DNA of 64,000 bases from Polynucleobacter sp. (GCA_021737945.1 JAIPCX010000010.1:1-64000), one strand, 5' to 3'. Shown: positions 26,598-35,939, counted from the stretch's first letter. The notes: a model not told the origin generated them from the letters alone. Numbers and translations are program-made.

Positions 26598-27254
26598 TCA
26601 GCTTCTGCTCTTAATTCGTTCAGCTAATTCAGCCGCATTCGCCTTGCGATCTTCCGTAACTTTTTTTACTGTCGGACGTTCACCAACAAGTTTCATGTAG
26701 TCGCGTACTGGATAGGCCGCCATCATATCTTCGCCATAAATCGCTTTAGTTGCCATGCCAATTAAGGGCAAGTGCACCGTTGCAGCACAATCAGCCATGG
26801 TAAATTCACTGCCCGCAATATACGGTGAAAAACTCGCTATCTGACCAAAGGCGGCGATATTTCGCTTCAATTGTTTTTGCACGCGAATTTTCACATCATC
26901 AGCGATTTTCCCTCCGAAAAACGCTTCAAAATACAATTCACGCGCGACTAATTCAAGGTGCAATTCCATGAATTGAATCAATTGCCGTATGCGCGCTGCT
27001 TCATACGGATCAGCTGGAATCAAAGGCTTTTGAGGATAGGCAGACTCAACATAATCGAGCATCACTTGCGATTCGAATAACACCTTACCGTCTATCTCAA
27101 AGAAAGGCACTTTACCCAACGGAGATTTTTCTAATAGCGCAGGCGATCGATCTGTCCAGACCTGCTTTTCTTCAAAAGGCACGCCTTTTTCTAGTAAAGC
27201 CAACTTCACTTTATTGTAGTAATTACTCGCCGAAAAACCGCATAAAGTTAGCAT
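26598..27254 (-). CDS. Glutathione S-transferase family protein
   Basis: A 218-residue cytosolic GST. The N-terminal thioredoxin-like domain (1-78) begins MLTLCGFSASNYYNKVKLAL, with an SNYYNK stretch at the usual catalytic Ser position and the glutathione-binding cis-proline motif GKVPFFEID then ESQVMLDYVE (about 48-69). The helical C-terminal domain (about 88-218) includes FTMADCAATVHLPL. Substrate is unknown. It stands alone upstream of an acyl-CoA cluster on the opposite strand. Confidence 0.85.
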   Translation of the reverse strand: MLTLCGFSASNYYNKVKLALLEKGVPFEEKQVWTDRSPALLEKSPLGKVPFFEIDGKVLFESQVMLDYVESAYPQKPLIPADPYEAARIRQLIQFMELHLELVARELYFEAFFGGKIADDVKIRVQKQLKRNIAAFGQIASFSPYIAGSEFTMADCAATVHLPLIGMATKAIYGEDMMAAYPVRDYMKLVGERPTVKKVTEDRKANAAELAERIKSRS

Positions 27255-27402
27255 TCTGTATCCTTCTGAGCTGGGTTAGGGGCACCTGAGCAAACCAAAT
27301 AAAATGGGTCGTAACAGGTACAATGTTTGATATGAAGTCTACCACCTCTCAACTCACGTAATCCGGCCGATACGACCGTCCCCTAGCCATCTAAAACTCC
27401 TC

Positions 27403-28182
27403 ATGTCTGCTGAATTACTTGCCACACGTCGTGAGGCCACGCTAATCCTAACGCTCTCCAATCCTGGTGCGCGCAATGCGCTGCATCCCGATATGTATGC
27501 CGCGGGTATTGAAGCGCTTGAAACCGCTGAGCGCGACCCCGACATACGCGCGGTCATACTGACCGGCGCAGGGGATATGTTCTGCGCCGGAGGCAACCTC
27601 AATCGTCTGCTCGAAAATCGCAACAAAGACCGCTCTGTCGCTGCCGATTCGGTGGGTAAATTACACGCATGGGTAGAAGCTCTGCGCGATTGTCCGAAAC
27701 CGGTGATTGCTGCAGTTGAAGGCCCTGCAGCTGGCGCTGGTTTTTCGCTCGTGCTGGCATGTGATTTGATCGTGGCGGCGCACTCAGCGCAATTTATCGC
27801 GGCTTATGTGAAGGTTGGACTCTCACCGGATGGCGGAATGAGTTGGTCCTTATCGCAATCGCTACCACCCCAACTCGTGACAGAAATTTTGATGGAAGGT
27901 AAGCCACTACCCGCGGCACGATTACATCAACACGGCATCATTAACCGCGTGGTGAGTGATGGTCAGGCATTGAATGCCGCGCTCGATTGGAGTGATGAAC
28001 TGGCACGACAATCACCCCACTCCATTAGCTCGATTAAATCGCTGGTACGAGAGGCATCAACTGCTACTTTGCCAGAGCAGCTTAAATCTGAACAACATGC
28101 TTTTGTCGAGTGCTTGCATCATCGTGATGCACTCGAAGGCATGACTGCATTCCTAGAAAAAAGAAAGCCGAATTACACATGA
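27403..28182 (+). CDS. Enoyl-CoA hydratase/isomerase family protein
   Basis: This 259-residue crotonase-fold enzyme hydrates or isomerises enoyl-CoA. The oxyanion-hole segments are GDMFCAGGNLNRL (about 57-69) and EGPAAGAGFSLVLACD (about 107-122), and the catalytic region is KVGLSPDGGMSWSL; the second glutamate of the classic hydratase is replaced by Asp (SPDGG). Exact reaction is unknown. It overlaps the next gene by 4 bp, so it is the first gene of an operon with phosphatase, kinase and dehydrogenase. Confidence 0.88.
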   Translation: MSAELLATRREATLILTLSNPGARNALHPDMYAAGIEALETAERDPDIRAVILTGAGDMFCAGGNLNRLLENRNKDRSVAADSVGKLHAWVEALRDCPKPVIAAVEGPAAGAGFSLVLACDLIVAAHSAQFIAAYVKVGLSPDGGMSWSLSQSLPPQLVTEILMEGKPLPAARLHQHGIINRVVSDGQALNAALDWSDELARQSPHSISSIKSLVREASTATLPEQLKSEQHAFVECLHHRDALEGMTAFLEKRKPNYT

Positions 28183-28883
28183 GTTTCACTAAACGACGTC
28201 GCGTTTTTTTAATGCGGCATGGCAGCGTGACGTACTTTGACACCAACGGTAAACCATTTTTGCCAGAGACCGTTCCGCTGAATGAACAAGGACGCGCACA
28301 AGCCACCGCAGCAGGCAAGGTATTTGCAAAGGTCGGCATACAGTTTGATAAGGTGATTGTCTCCGGTCTGCCCCGCACATTGGAAACTGCCACGCGAGTA
28401 ATGGCAGAGACAGGTCAACAGATTGACTTTGAAGAATGGCCCGAATTAGTAGAAATTCGCGGTGGCAAATTATCTGCGATTCCTGATGAAAAATTACGCG
28501 AAGCTTTTACCGGTGCCTTTGAAGGCGTGGCTCTCGAGCATCAACAATTTCTTGGTGGTGAAACTATCGGCGAGCTAATGGATCGAGTGCATCCGCAAGT
28601 CGATACATTACGCTCTGATTCTGAGTGGGATACGGTATTGATGGTGCTGCATGGTGGCGTGAACCGCGCCATCTTGTCGTATGCTCTGACAGGGCAACGA
28701 CTGTTTCTAGGAAATCTAGCCCAAACAGCCGGCTGCATTAATGCTCTCGATGTGGGTGAATCGCGGATGGACTGGGTGGTGCGATTGATGAATTATTCAC
28801 CACCTTCCGAGCTTCAACACGAATCGCGCGGAACCACCATGGAAGCCCTGTTTGAGCAATACAAGAAAGTACGTGGCTTGTAA
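28179..28883 (+). CDS. Histidine phosphatase family protein
   Basis: A 234-residue protein with the phosphoglycerate-mutase-like fold. The phospho-His motif is FLMRHGSVTYF (His about 14), with SGLPRTLETA supplying the arginine and MVLHGGVNRA the second catalytic His. The segment between, VEIRGGKLSAIPDEKL, carries the proton-donor acid. Substrate is unknown. Its position between a crotonase and an APH-type kinase suggests it removes the phosphate the kinase adds, or acts on a CoA-linked metabolite; that is inference. Confidence 0.85.
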   Translation: MSFTKRRRVFLMRHGSVTYFDTNGKPFLPETVPLNEQGRAQATAAGKVFAKVGIQFDKVIVSGLPRTLETATRVMAETGQQIDFEEWPELVEIRGGKLSAIPDEKLREAFTGAFEGVALEHQQFLGGETIGELMDRVHPQVDTLRSDSEWDTVLMVLHGGVNRAILSYALTGQRLFLGNLAQTAGCINALDVGESRMDWVVRLMNYSPPSELQHESRGTTMEALFEQYKKVRGL

Positions 28884-28934
28884 GCTTGGCCCAGTAAACT
28901 AAACCCCATAATAAAAGTAGCGAGGATAGAAGTA

Positions 28935-30002
28935 ATGTACGAAGAATTCATGGGCACTAAGCCCGTCGCCGAACGATTGAAAGTCGACTTAGACGCTTTG
29001 TCAGCGTACATGAGTGAGCATGTCGATAATTTTAGGGGTAATCCCAGTATCGAACAATTCAAAGGTGGACAATCGAATCCAACCTTCAGACTTACCTCGG
29101 GCAGTCAGCATTATGTGCTGCGCACCAAGCCAGCACCTGCGGCCAAGTTGCTGCCTTCCGCACATGCGATTAATCGCGAATACCGTGTCATGGATGCGCT
29201 TTCAAAAGCTGGCTTCCCTGCCCCCAAACAATATGCATTGTGCGAAGACGAATCAGTAATAGGTCGCGCCTTCTACATCATGGAATGCGTTGATGGTCGC
29301 GTGCTCTGGGATCAATCATTGCCTGGCATGAGTAATGAACAACGTGCAGCACACTACGACGAGATGAATCGCGTTATAGCTCAGCTGCATAGCTTGGATT
29401 ACAAAAAACTTGATCTGGAAAGTTATGGCAAACCCGGCAATTATTTTGGCCGCCAAATCGATCGCTGGATACATCAATACAAAGCCGCTGAGACCGAACA
29501 CATCCCTGAGATGGAGCACTTGATCGAGTGGCTACCAAAAAATATTCCTACCGGTGAGATCACGACGATTGTTCACGGCGACTATCGTCTCGACAATATG
29601 ATTTTTCATCCTACCGAGCCGCGCATTCTTGCTGTGCTTGATTGGGAATTATCCACACTGGGACATCCACTCGCCGATTTTTCTTATCACTGCATGAGTT
29701 GGCATGTCGACCCTGATTTATTCCGCGGTATTGGTGGCCTCGATCTGAAAGCACTCGGCATTCCGAGTAGAGATGATTACATCGCACGTTACAGCGAGCG
29801 CACTGGTATTAGCATCAACAAAGATGATTTCCGTTTTTACCTGGCTTACAACATGTTCCGCATGGCAGGTATTTTGCAAGGCATCATGAAGCGCTACCAG
29901 GATGGCACGGCCAGTAGCGAGCAAGCACTCAAAAGCGGTCAAGCCGCCAAACCTATGGCAATCATGGGTTGGCAGTTCGCTTCAGGACAAAAAAGCCTTT
30001 AA
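28935..30002 (+). CDS. APH-type phosphotransferase (ACAD10/11 kinase-domain-like)
   Basis: A 355-residue aminoglycoside-phosphotransferase-fold kinase. Visible motifs: glycine-rich FKGGQSNPTFRL, catalytic IVHGDYRLDNMIF (HGDxxxxN) and metal-binding AVLDWELSTLGHPLADF. This subfamily matches the kinase half of ACAD10/ACAD11 rather than antibiotic resistance enzymes. It is followed 40 bp later by an acyl-CoA dehydrogenase, reproducing that kinase-dehydrogenase pairing as two genes. Known relatives phosphorylate 4-hydroxyacyl-CoA as a step to remove the hydroxyl group; substrate here is inferred. Confidence 0.87.
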   Translation: MYEEFMGTKPVAERLKVDLDALSAYMSEHVDNFRGNPSIEQFKGGQSNPTFRLTSGSQHYVLRTKPAPAAKLLPSAHAINREYRVMDALSKAGFPAPKQYALCEDESVIGRAFYIMECVDGRVLWDQSLPGMSNEQRAAHYDEMNRVIAQLHSLDYKKLDLESYGKPGNYFGRQIDRWIHQYKAAETEHIPEMEHLIEWLPKNIPTGEITTIVHGDYRLDNMIFHPTEPRILAVLDWELSTLGHPLADFSYHCMSWHVDPDLFRGIGGLDLKALGIPSRDDYIARYSERTGISINKDDFRFYLAYNMFRMAGILQGIMKRYQDGTASSEQALKSGQAAKPMAIMGWQFASGQKSL

Positions 30003-30042
30003 GCACTCATAATTCACCCACAATAACAATCGAGGACACCTT

Positions 30043-31305
30043 ATGGATTTCGAATACTCCCCACGTTGCATGGAGCTGCGCGAAAAACTGAACCAGTTTA
30101 TGGATGAATTTATTTATCCGAATGAGCGCACGTACAAAGACGAAGTCGATCGCAATGGCCGTGAGAAAGGTAATCGCTGGATCCCCACCAAGATTGTGGA
30201 AGAACTGAAACCGATTGCTCGCGAACGTGGCTTATGGAATTTGTTCCTACCAAAATCGCATCGTGCACCCGAAGGTTTATCGAATCTCGATTACGCACCT
30301 CTGTGCGAAATCATGGGCCGTATTACCTGGGCACCTGAAGTTTTCAATTGCTCCGCACCCGATACCGGCAACATGGAAACCATCGAGCGCTATGGTTCAG
30401 AAGAGCATAAAAAACAATGGCTGGAGCCTTTGCTTCGCGGTGAAATTCGTTCAGCATTCGCGATGACAGAACCGGATGTCGCTTCCTCCGATGCCACCAA
30501 CATCGCTACCCGCATTGAGCGTTCTGGTAATGAATACATTATCAACGGCACGAAATGGTGGACCTCAGGCGCGGGCGATCCACGCTGCAAGATTTATATC
30601 TTGATGGGTAAAACAGATGGCGATGCACCACGTCACTCGCAACAATCGATGATCTTGGTGCCTGCTGATACCCAAGGCGTCACCGTTGTTCGTCCGTTGT
30701 CTGTGTTTGGTTACGATGATGCGCCACACGGTCATTGCGAAGTTAAATTTGAGAATGTGCGTGTTCCAGCGTCAAATATATTGTTGGGTGAAGGCCGTGG
30801 TTTTGAAATTGCTCAAGGTCGCCTTGGCCCTGGCCGTATTCACCACTGCATGCGCGCCATCGGTACTGCAGAACGAGCACTTGAGCTGATGTGCAAACGC
30901 ATCGATTCGCGTGTCGCTTTTGGTAAAAAAGTGTCTGAGCAAGGTGTCTGGCGTGAGCGTATCGCTGAGTCACGCATCATGATTGATAGTGCTCGCTTAT
31001 TAGTGCTTAAAGCAGCCTACATGATGGATACGGTTGGTAATAAAGTCGCGAAGAGCGAAATCGCTATGATTAAAGTTCTCGCACCCGTCATGGCGCAACA
31101 AATCATCGACTGGTCGATCCAGGCGCATGGCGGTGGCGGTGTGTCGGACGATTTCGCTGTAGCTCAATTATGGGCGCACAACCGTACCCTACGTATTGCT
31201 GACGGTCCGGATGAAGTGCATCGTAATGCTATCGCTAAAATTGAATTGTCGAAGTATGCCAGCCTACCTGGTGAGACACTCGACCTTCCAGTAACGCGCT
31301 CGTAA
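30043..31305 (+). CDS. Acyl-CoA dehydrogenase (ACAD10/11-like)
   Basis: A 420-residue FAD enzyme. Landmarks: [16 protein letters not shown] and [11 protein letters not shown] (FAD and substrate-binding strands, about 141-183), [17 protein letters not shown] (recognised as IHHCMRAIG in full) and the C-terminal [17 protein letters not shown]. The DGPDEVH ending is typical of the ACAD11 group. It follows the kinase gene and a strong hairpin follows it, so it closes the operon. Electrons would go to ETF. Confidence 0.9.
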   Translation: MDFEYSPRCMELREKLNQFMDEFIYPNERTYKDEVDRNGREKGNRWIPTKIVEELKPIARERGLWNLFLPKSHRAPEGLSNLDYAPLCEIMGRITWAPEVFNCSAPDTGNMETIERYGSEEHKKQWLEPLLRGEIRSAFAMTEPDVASSDATNIATRIERSGNEYIINGTKWWTSGAGDPRCKIYILMGKTDGDAPRHSQQSMILVPADTQGVTVVRPLSVFGYDDAPHGHCEVKFENVRVPASNILLGEGRGFEIAQGRLGPGRIHHCMRAIGTAERALELMCKRIDSRVAFGKKVSEQGVWRERIAESRIMIDSARLLVLKAAYMMDTVGNKVAKSEIAMIKVLAPVMAQQIIDWSIQAHGGGGVSDDFAVAQLWAHNRTLRIADGPDEVHRNAIAKIELSKYASLPGETLDLPVTRS

Positions 31306-31367
31306 TTGGATGCGTTTGTTTGAGTGAATTTTTTACTGTGTCTTTTGAGTCTATTATTTGACTAACT

Positions 31368-31397
31368 AAGCGCCGGGATATCCCGGCGCTTCTTTAT
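31368..31397 (+). terminator. Perfect palindromic terminator
   Basis: Bases 31368-31391 form a 24-bp perfect palindrome (twelve-base arms, no free loop bases before strain) followed by TCTTTATT. It lies 63 bp after the acyl-CoA dehydrogenase and directly before the RBS of the next gene. Confidence 0.62.
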
Positions 31398-31411
31398 TGG
31401 AGAATCTTACG

Positions 31412-32104
31412 ATGATCGACGTCTACTCCATGGCCACTCCGAATGGTCACAAAGTGCATATCCTGCTTGAAGAATGCGGGCTGGCTTATCGAGCGCACAA
31501 CATCGATATTGGTGAAGGCGATCAATTCAAACCTGAATTTTTGGCGATCTCTCCCAACAATAAAATCCCAGCCATCGTTGATCCGCATGGCCCCGATGGC
31601 AAACCATTTTCTGTATTTGAATCGGGAGCCATACTGATTTATCTCGCTAGCAAAGTAGATAAATTTTTAGGTAAAACCGATAGAGAAAAATTCACTGTTT
31701 TACAGTGGCTCATGTTTCAGATGGGGGGATTGGGTCCTATGCTCGGTCAGGCGCATCATTTTCGTATCTACGCGCCAGAAAAAATTGACTACGCTGTGAA
31801 TCGCTACACCAACGAAGCCAAACGACTGTATGGCGTCATGGATAGGCAGCTTGCCAATCATGCCTATATCGCTGGAGATGACTATACCATCGCCGACATC
31901 GCGTGCTTTCCATGGACACGATCATGGAAAAATCAAGGTATCGATTGGGATGAATATCCTCACGCCAAGCGCTGGCATGATGAGATTGCTGCGCGCCCAG
32001 CTGTTCAACGCGGCGTTGAAGTGCTTACGCATCTGCGCAAACCACTGGTGGATGATAAAGCTAGAGAAATGATGTTTGGCGCGACTCAATATCAAAAGCG
32101 TTGA
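31412..32104 (+). CDS. Nu-class GST / disulfide-bond oxidoreductase (YfcG/YghU-like)
   Basis: A 230-residue GST. The N-terminus MIDVYSMATPNGHKVHILLEE is the YfcG-type start in which TPNG replaces the catalytic Tyr/Ser, followed by SPNNKIPAIVDPHGPDG and FESGAILIYLASK. The C-terminal helical domain has YTIADIACFPWTRSW. E. coli relatives reduce disulfides using two glutathiones. The ATG at 31412 follows GGAG; the earlier TTG is less likely. The stop codon is within the downstream bidirectional hairpin. Confidence 0.87.
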   Translation: MIDVYSMATPNGHKVHILLEECGLAYRAHNIDIGEGDQFKPEFLAISPNNKIPAIVDPHGPDGKPFSVFESGAILIYLASKVDKFLGKTDREKFTVLQWLMFQMGGLGPMLGQAHHFRIYAPEKIDYAVNRYTNEAKRLYGVMDRQLANHAYIAGDDYTIADIACFPWTRSWKNQGIDWDEYPHAKRWHDEIAARPAVQRGVEVLTHLRKPLVDDKAREMMFGATQYQKR

Positions 32105-32121
32105 TAGTTTCAACGCTTTTG
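32093..32121. terminator. Hairpin between convergent GST and MaoC genes
   Basis: A twelve-base stem (32093-32104 with 32110-32121) with five-base loop incorporates the GST stop codon; its A- and T-rich ends give short T-runs in both directions. Confidence 0.58.
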
Positions 32122-32136
32122 ATGTTTGTACTTAGC

Positions 32137-32592
32137 TTAGAAATATTTTCTGAGTACTGACTCAGCAACGCACACAGGCTTGTCAGATCCTTCGCGCTCT
32201 ATCGTCATTTGCCAAATACTCTGTACGCAGCCATCCATAGGCTCGACAGCTAATAGTTTAAACCGTCCGCGCAATCGTCCTCCCACAAGCATGGGTGATG
32301 GAAAGCGAACTTTATTTAAGCCATAGTTAATACTCATTTTTCCTGGTGGTAGATCAACTACTGCTTCAAACAAGGCAGGAATCAGTGACAGTGTCATGTA
32401 GCCATGGGCGATCGTGCCACCAAAAGGTGATTCGCGTTTTGCACGCTCTACATCCACATGTATCCATTGCGGATCATCAGTCGCTTCGGCGAATTGATTG
32501 ACTCGCTCTTGCGAGATCATCATCCAGTCGGAAACAGCAATTTCCTTTCCTACGTCGGCTTGTAAATCAGCTACGGTGGCAAATTTGCGCAT
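32137..32592 (-). CDS. MaoC-type (R)-enoyl-CoA hydratase family protein
   Basis: A 151-residue hot-dog-fold protein. The hydratase motif is visible as DPQWIHVDVERAKRESPFGG then IAHGYMTLSLIP, giving the catalytic Asp and His. It resembles the NodN/MaoC group (MRKFATVADLQADVGKEI start). (R)-specific hydratases can link beta-oxidation to PHA synthesis, but this one is encoded with two acyl-CoA dehydrogenases. ATG at 32592 with AGGAAA upstream; 17 bp after the preceding stop, so one operon. Confidence 0.85.
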   Translation of the reverse strand: MRKFATVADLQADVGKEIAVSDWMMISQERVNQFAEATDDPQWIHVDVERAKRESPFGGTIAHGYMTLSLIPALFEAVVDLPPGKMSINYGLNKVRFPSPMLVGGRLRGRFKLLAVEPMDGCVQSIWQMTIEREGSDKPVCVAESVLRKYF

Positions 32593-32609
32593 AAAAATTT
32601 CCTGAAAAA

Positions 32610-33749
32610 TCAAGCCACACTGGCAAAGCCAGCTTGAGCAATAAATCGCGCCAGATGATGATCGGTATCACCCAAGGTCAGTTCAATCGTTGAGAGTCTT
32701 TTGAAATAATGCGAAGCGGGCATTTCATTCGTCACGCCCATGCCACCATGCAGCTGAACCGCTTGCTGGCCAATGAATTTCATCGCCTCGCCGACCCTCG
32801 CTTTCGCCGCTGATACCACGCGACGACGTTCAGCTGCATCCGTTGAAGCGACTTTCACTGCAGCGAGCATTGTCATAGAACGCGCTTGTTCCAGCTGCAT
32901 GAACATATCAGCCATGCGATGCTGTAGCACTTGAAATTTACCAATCGGCACACCGAATTGTTGACGTGTGCGAATGTACTCCAGGGTCGCTGCCTGCAAG
33001 GCTTCCATCACACCCAGAGCTTCAGAACACAACAAGCTCACACCATGATCTGCTGCTGCATCCAGCATATCCCAGCCCTCTGCTTCCTTACCCAACAGCG
33101 CTGTGGCTGGTACATGTACCTGTTTACATTGAACAGTCGCACTACGCATGCCATCGTTATTGCGACTCTCATGCAACGTCACACCAGCACTATCCACGGG
33201 CACCACAAATAAAGAAATTCCATTGGTGTCTCGTGCATCACCACGACTACGCGCTGAAACAATCAAATAATCGGCTTGGCCTGCGTGCAGCACATTCACC
33301 TTTTCGCCATCCAACAGCCAACCATCGCCTTGTCGGGTAGCGCTCAAACTAATGTTGTGCAACTCATGACGTGACTGGCGCTCGCTTAACGCGCACGCGA
33401 GCTTTATTTCTCCACTGGCTACTTTAGCTAGTAATGCACCATGTCCGGTTGCGAGTTTTAAAAACTCCACACCTAGTAAAGTAGCAAACACAGGTTCAAC
33501 AATTAACGCACGACCGAGTGCCTGCATGACCACCATCTGATCAACCGCTGTACCATCAAATCCATCATAGTCAGCGGGCACAGGCAAAGCCAGGACACCT
33601 AATTCGGCGAGTGCATTCCACGCCGCATCAGAATGGCCACTCTCTGAGTGAATAATTTTTTTACGAGTCTCAAAGCCGTAATCTTTTTCAGCCCAGCGGG
33701 TAATCGCATCGGAAAGCTGCTGCTGCTCAGGCGACAAATCAAAGTCCAT
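32610..33749 (-). CDS. Acyl-CoA dehydrogenase family protein (small subunit type)
   Basis: A 379-residue acyl-CoA dehydrogenase. It begins MDFDLSPEQQQLSDAITRW, has the FAD-binding RTRQQFGVPIGKFQVLQHRMADM (about 262-284) and QAVQLHGGMGVTNEMP (about 332-347). The central beta domain is divergent from canonical enzymes (no clear MTEPxxGSD motif), as in the variable partner of heteromeric acyl-CoA dehydrogenases. It is paired with the dehydrogenase at 33773, 23 bp upstream, so the two may form a heterotetramer (inference). Confidence 0.87.
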   Translation of the reverse strand: MDFDLSPEQQQLSDAITRWAEKDYGFETRKKIIHSESGHSDAAWNALAELGVLALPVPADYDGFDGTAVDQMVVMQALGRALIVEPVFATLLGVEFLKLATGHGALLAKVASGEIKLACALSERQSRHELHNISLSATRQGDGWLLDGEKVNVLHAGQADYLIVSARSRGDARDTNGISLFVVPVDSAGVTLHESRNNDGMRSATVQCKQVHVPATALLGKEAEGWDMLDAAADHGVSLLCSEALGVMEALQAATLEYIRTRQQFGVPIGKFQVLQHRMADMFMQLEQARSMTMLAAVKVASTDAAERRRVVSAAKARVGEAMKFIGQQAVQLHGGMGVTNEMPASHYFKRLSTIELTLGDTDHHLARFIAQAGFASVA

Positions 33750-33772
33750 AGTTATCTCCTTGAATAGTCGCT

Positions 33773-34969
33773 CTATAAACCCAGAATCATCTGGGTAATA
33801 ATATTGCGCTGAATTTCATTTGAACCACCGTAGATAGTCGTCTTACGATAATTAAAGTAATACGGCATCAGTGGGGCGGCATCGTCATCCTGCGCCATGC
33901 TGTGTTCAGATTCACATTCCAGATAGGTTGGATCAAACGGCAGACTCATAGGACCGGCTGCCTCAACCATCAGCTCAGTCAGGCGTTGCTGTATCTCGGT
34001 GCCTTTGATTTTTAGCATTGAGGCTTCAGGGCCCGGTGCGCGTTGTTTGGCTTCTTGGTAAATCACACGCAGCACCGTCACTTCTAAGGCCATTAAGTCC
34101 ATCTCGAGTGCTGCCACTTTGTGGGCGTATACAGGGTCGTGAAGTAGTGGCTGTCCGTTTTTTTGCATGCGGGTTGCGAGTCGCTTAATGAACATCAGCT
34201 CACGCTTAGAGCGTCCCACCGCAGCGATGTTTGTGCGTTCATGGCCCAGTAAATATTTCGCGTAGGTCCAGCCGCGATTTTCTTCACCAACGAGATTTTG
34301 TGCGGGTACACGCACATTGTCGAAGAAGACTTCATTCACTTCATGATCTTCATCGAGCGTAATGATAGGACGCACAGTGATACCCGGCGTCTTCATGTCG
34401 ATCAGCAGAAACGAAATACCTTCTTGCTTACGCACGCCGGTATCGGTTCTGACCAAACAAAACATCATGTCGGCGTACTGAGCCAATGTGGTCCAGGTTT
34501 TTTGGCCATTGACGATGTAGTGATCGCCTTTGTTTTCTGCGCGTGTTTTTAGCGAGGCGAGATCTGACCCCGAGCCAGGCTCAGAATACCCTTGGCACCA
34601 CCAATCGTCGCACGCAAGAATACGCGGCAGATAGTGTTTCTTCTGCGTTTCGTTACCGAAGGCAATGATCACCGGCCCCACCATATTCACACCAAAAGCA
34701 AGAATCGGCGGCGATCCAGCGCGCGCGCATTCTTCTTCCCAAATATGCTGTTGAACCTTGGTCCAGCCCGTGCCGCCATACTCCACCGGCCAGGCGGGTG
34801 CAACCCAACCCTGCTGGTACACAATCTTGTGCCAGCGCGCATAGTCCTCGCGCTGTAAGCGTTTGTGATTCAAGACCTTATGCTGCAAGTCTTTGGGAAG
34901 CTTCGCTGCTATCCACGTGCGTACCGTGTCGCGAAAGGCCAGATCATCTGGCGCGTAGTTCAGATCCAT
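33773..34969 (-). CDS. Acyl-CoA dehydrogenase family protein (large subunit type)
   Basis: A 398-residue acyl-CoA dehydrogenase with clear FAD/substrate motif CQGYSEPGSGSDLASLKT (about 134-151), QKTWTTLAQYADMMF and the C-terminal TTIYGGSNEIQRNIITQMIL. In the last motif GG occupies the place where medium-chain enzymes have the catalytic Glu, so the base must lie elsewhere or in the partner subunit. First gene of the operon with the second dehydrogenase and the MaoC gene. Substrate unknown. Confidence 0.9.
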   Translation of the reverse strand: MDLNYAPDDLAFRDTVRTWIAAKLPKDLQHKVLNHKRLQREDYARWHKIVYQQGWVAPAWPVEYGGTGWTKVQQHIWEEECARAGSPPILAFGVNMVGPVIIAFGNETQKKHYLPRILACDDWWCQGYSEPGSGSDLASLKTRAENKGDHYIVNGQKTWTTLAQYADMMFCLVRTDTGVRKQEGISFLLIDMKTPGITVRPIITLDEDHEVNEVFFDNVRVPAQNLVGEENRGWTYAKYLLGHERTNIAAVGRSKRELMFIKRLATRMQKNGQPLLHDPVYAHKVAALEMDLMALEVTVLRVIYQEAKQRAPGPEASMLKIKGTEIQQRLTELMVEAAGPMSLPFDPTYLECESEHSMAQDDDAAPLMPYYFNYRKTTIYGGSNEIQRNIITQMILGL

Positions 34970-35137
34970 GCAGTCTCCGTTCAGTCTTTTTAAGCACGAC
35001 CGTTCAGATTTTACCTGAAGAACTTTTCAGCAGAGGAACTTTTGCATTCTGTAAATTTGACTAGCCAAATAACCGATGACCAACCGGACAAACGCGCAAG
35101 CGCGTCAACCGGTGGTCGGGTACTTAGTTTAAAAACA

Positions 35138-35263
35138 TCAATCAATGTAGGAATGAAAGACGTCTGGATGCACAACCGCACTGGATTGTGCGGACGTATT
35201 TGCGGGTAAATGGCTGCAAGCCGCAAGCGACAGGAACGCCATAAGGATCAGGCAGGTTTTCAT
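35138..35263 (-). CDS. Tiny lipoprotein, unknown function
   Basis: A 41-residue product: signal peptide MKTCLILMAFLSLAAC with lipobox SLAAC (lipidated Cys16), then a 25-residue Ser/Ala/His tail. GAGGAAA lies just upstream of the ATG at 35263, which decides the start; a longer frame begins at 35326 without a site. It resembles entericidin-sized lipoproteins in size only. Mature part is too short to classify. Confidence 0.55.
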   Translation of the reverse strand: MKTCLILMAFLSLAACSHLPANTSAQSSAVVHPDVFHSYID

Positions 35264-35532
35264 GATTTTCCTCTTATCAATTACTGGTGGTTGGTCCACA
35301 GGCTGCTTGCTGATCGGCATGGCCAATCGCTCGCGGACCTGCGTTCAGAGCATGTGTTTAATTGATAGCTTCATCGATCAGGTAGTTCACGATTTTTATT
35401 AAGTTTATTTTGACTGAATACCGCCCAATGAGGCGACTATCGACGGAACTCACACACCCACTCAGCAGAACACATAAGCCTTACGTCTGATCGATTGAAT
35501 AAAGCACAAACTACCGCTCAATTTGATTTTGA

Positions 35533-35925
35533 TCAGCGTTGAGAGCAAATCCCTTTCCAGATAGCCTCGTGCCTTCGGCTCTGATCTGAAGCAAGCCAGG
35601 CCTGAGCTTCCGCCTCTTTATGCAAAGTGGGGCCCATAGCCATGTTTTCAGGAAAAATCTCTAAGCTAACCTGGCGAATTTTCTTTCCATCACAATCGAT
35701 GTCATACCAAGCTTTGGCGCTTAGATAATCATGACCATTCAATGTTTGAGGTTTATGGAAATCTTGTGTACTCATAACACGCAGTATATTTCCGTTTTTT
35801 TCAGCAGCTTCTTTGTCAATGTACAAAATTCCATCACGCGTCTCAACCAAAATACTCAACGCCGCTTGTGCAGACCAACTGCACATGGATAACATCAAAC
35901 TGAATAAAAAAATACGCATCATCAA
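35533..35925 (-). CDS. Surface-adhesin E-like secreted protein
   Basis: A 130-residue exported protein with signal peptide (MMMRIFLFSLMLSMCSWSAQA). The mature part matches the small surface-adhesin E fold: LYIDKEAAEKNGN, LSAKAWYDIDCDGKKIRQVSLEIF and the C-terminal GICSQR, with two cysteines likely forming a disulfide. Such proteins are common short envelope proteins in betaproteobacteria; a binding partner cannot be inferred. It follows the Sel1 gene by 14 bp on the same strand. Confidence 0.65.
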   Translation of the reverse strand: MMMRIFLFSLMLSMCSWSAQAALSILVETRDGILYIDKEAAEKNGNILRVMSTQDFHKPQTLNGHDYLSAKAWYDIDCDGKKIRQVSLEIFPENMAMGPTLHKEAEAQAWLASDQSRRHEAIWKGICSQR

Positions 35926-35939
35926 TCTCCGAATTAGGA

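Noticed and set aside
28935-30002. Aminoglycoside-resistance kinase
   Set aside because: Although it has the APH fold, the neighbouring acyl-CoA dehydrogenase and the motif set fit the ACAD10/11 kinase group, not antibiotic resistance.
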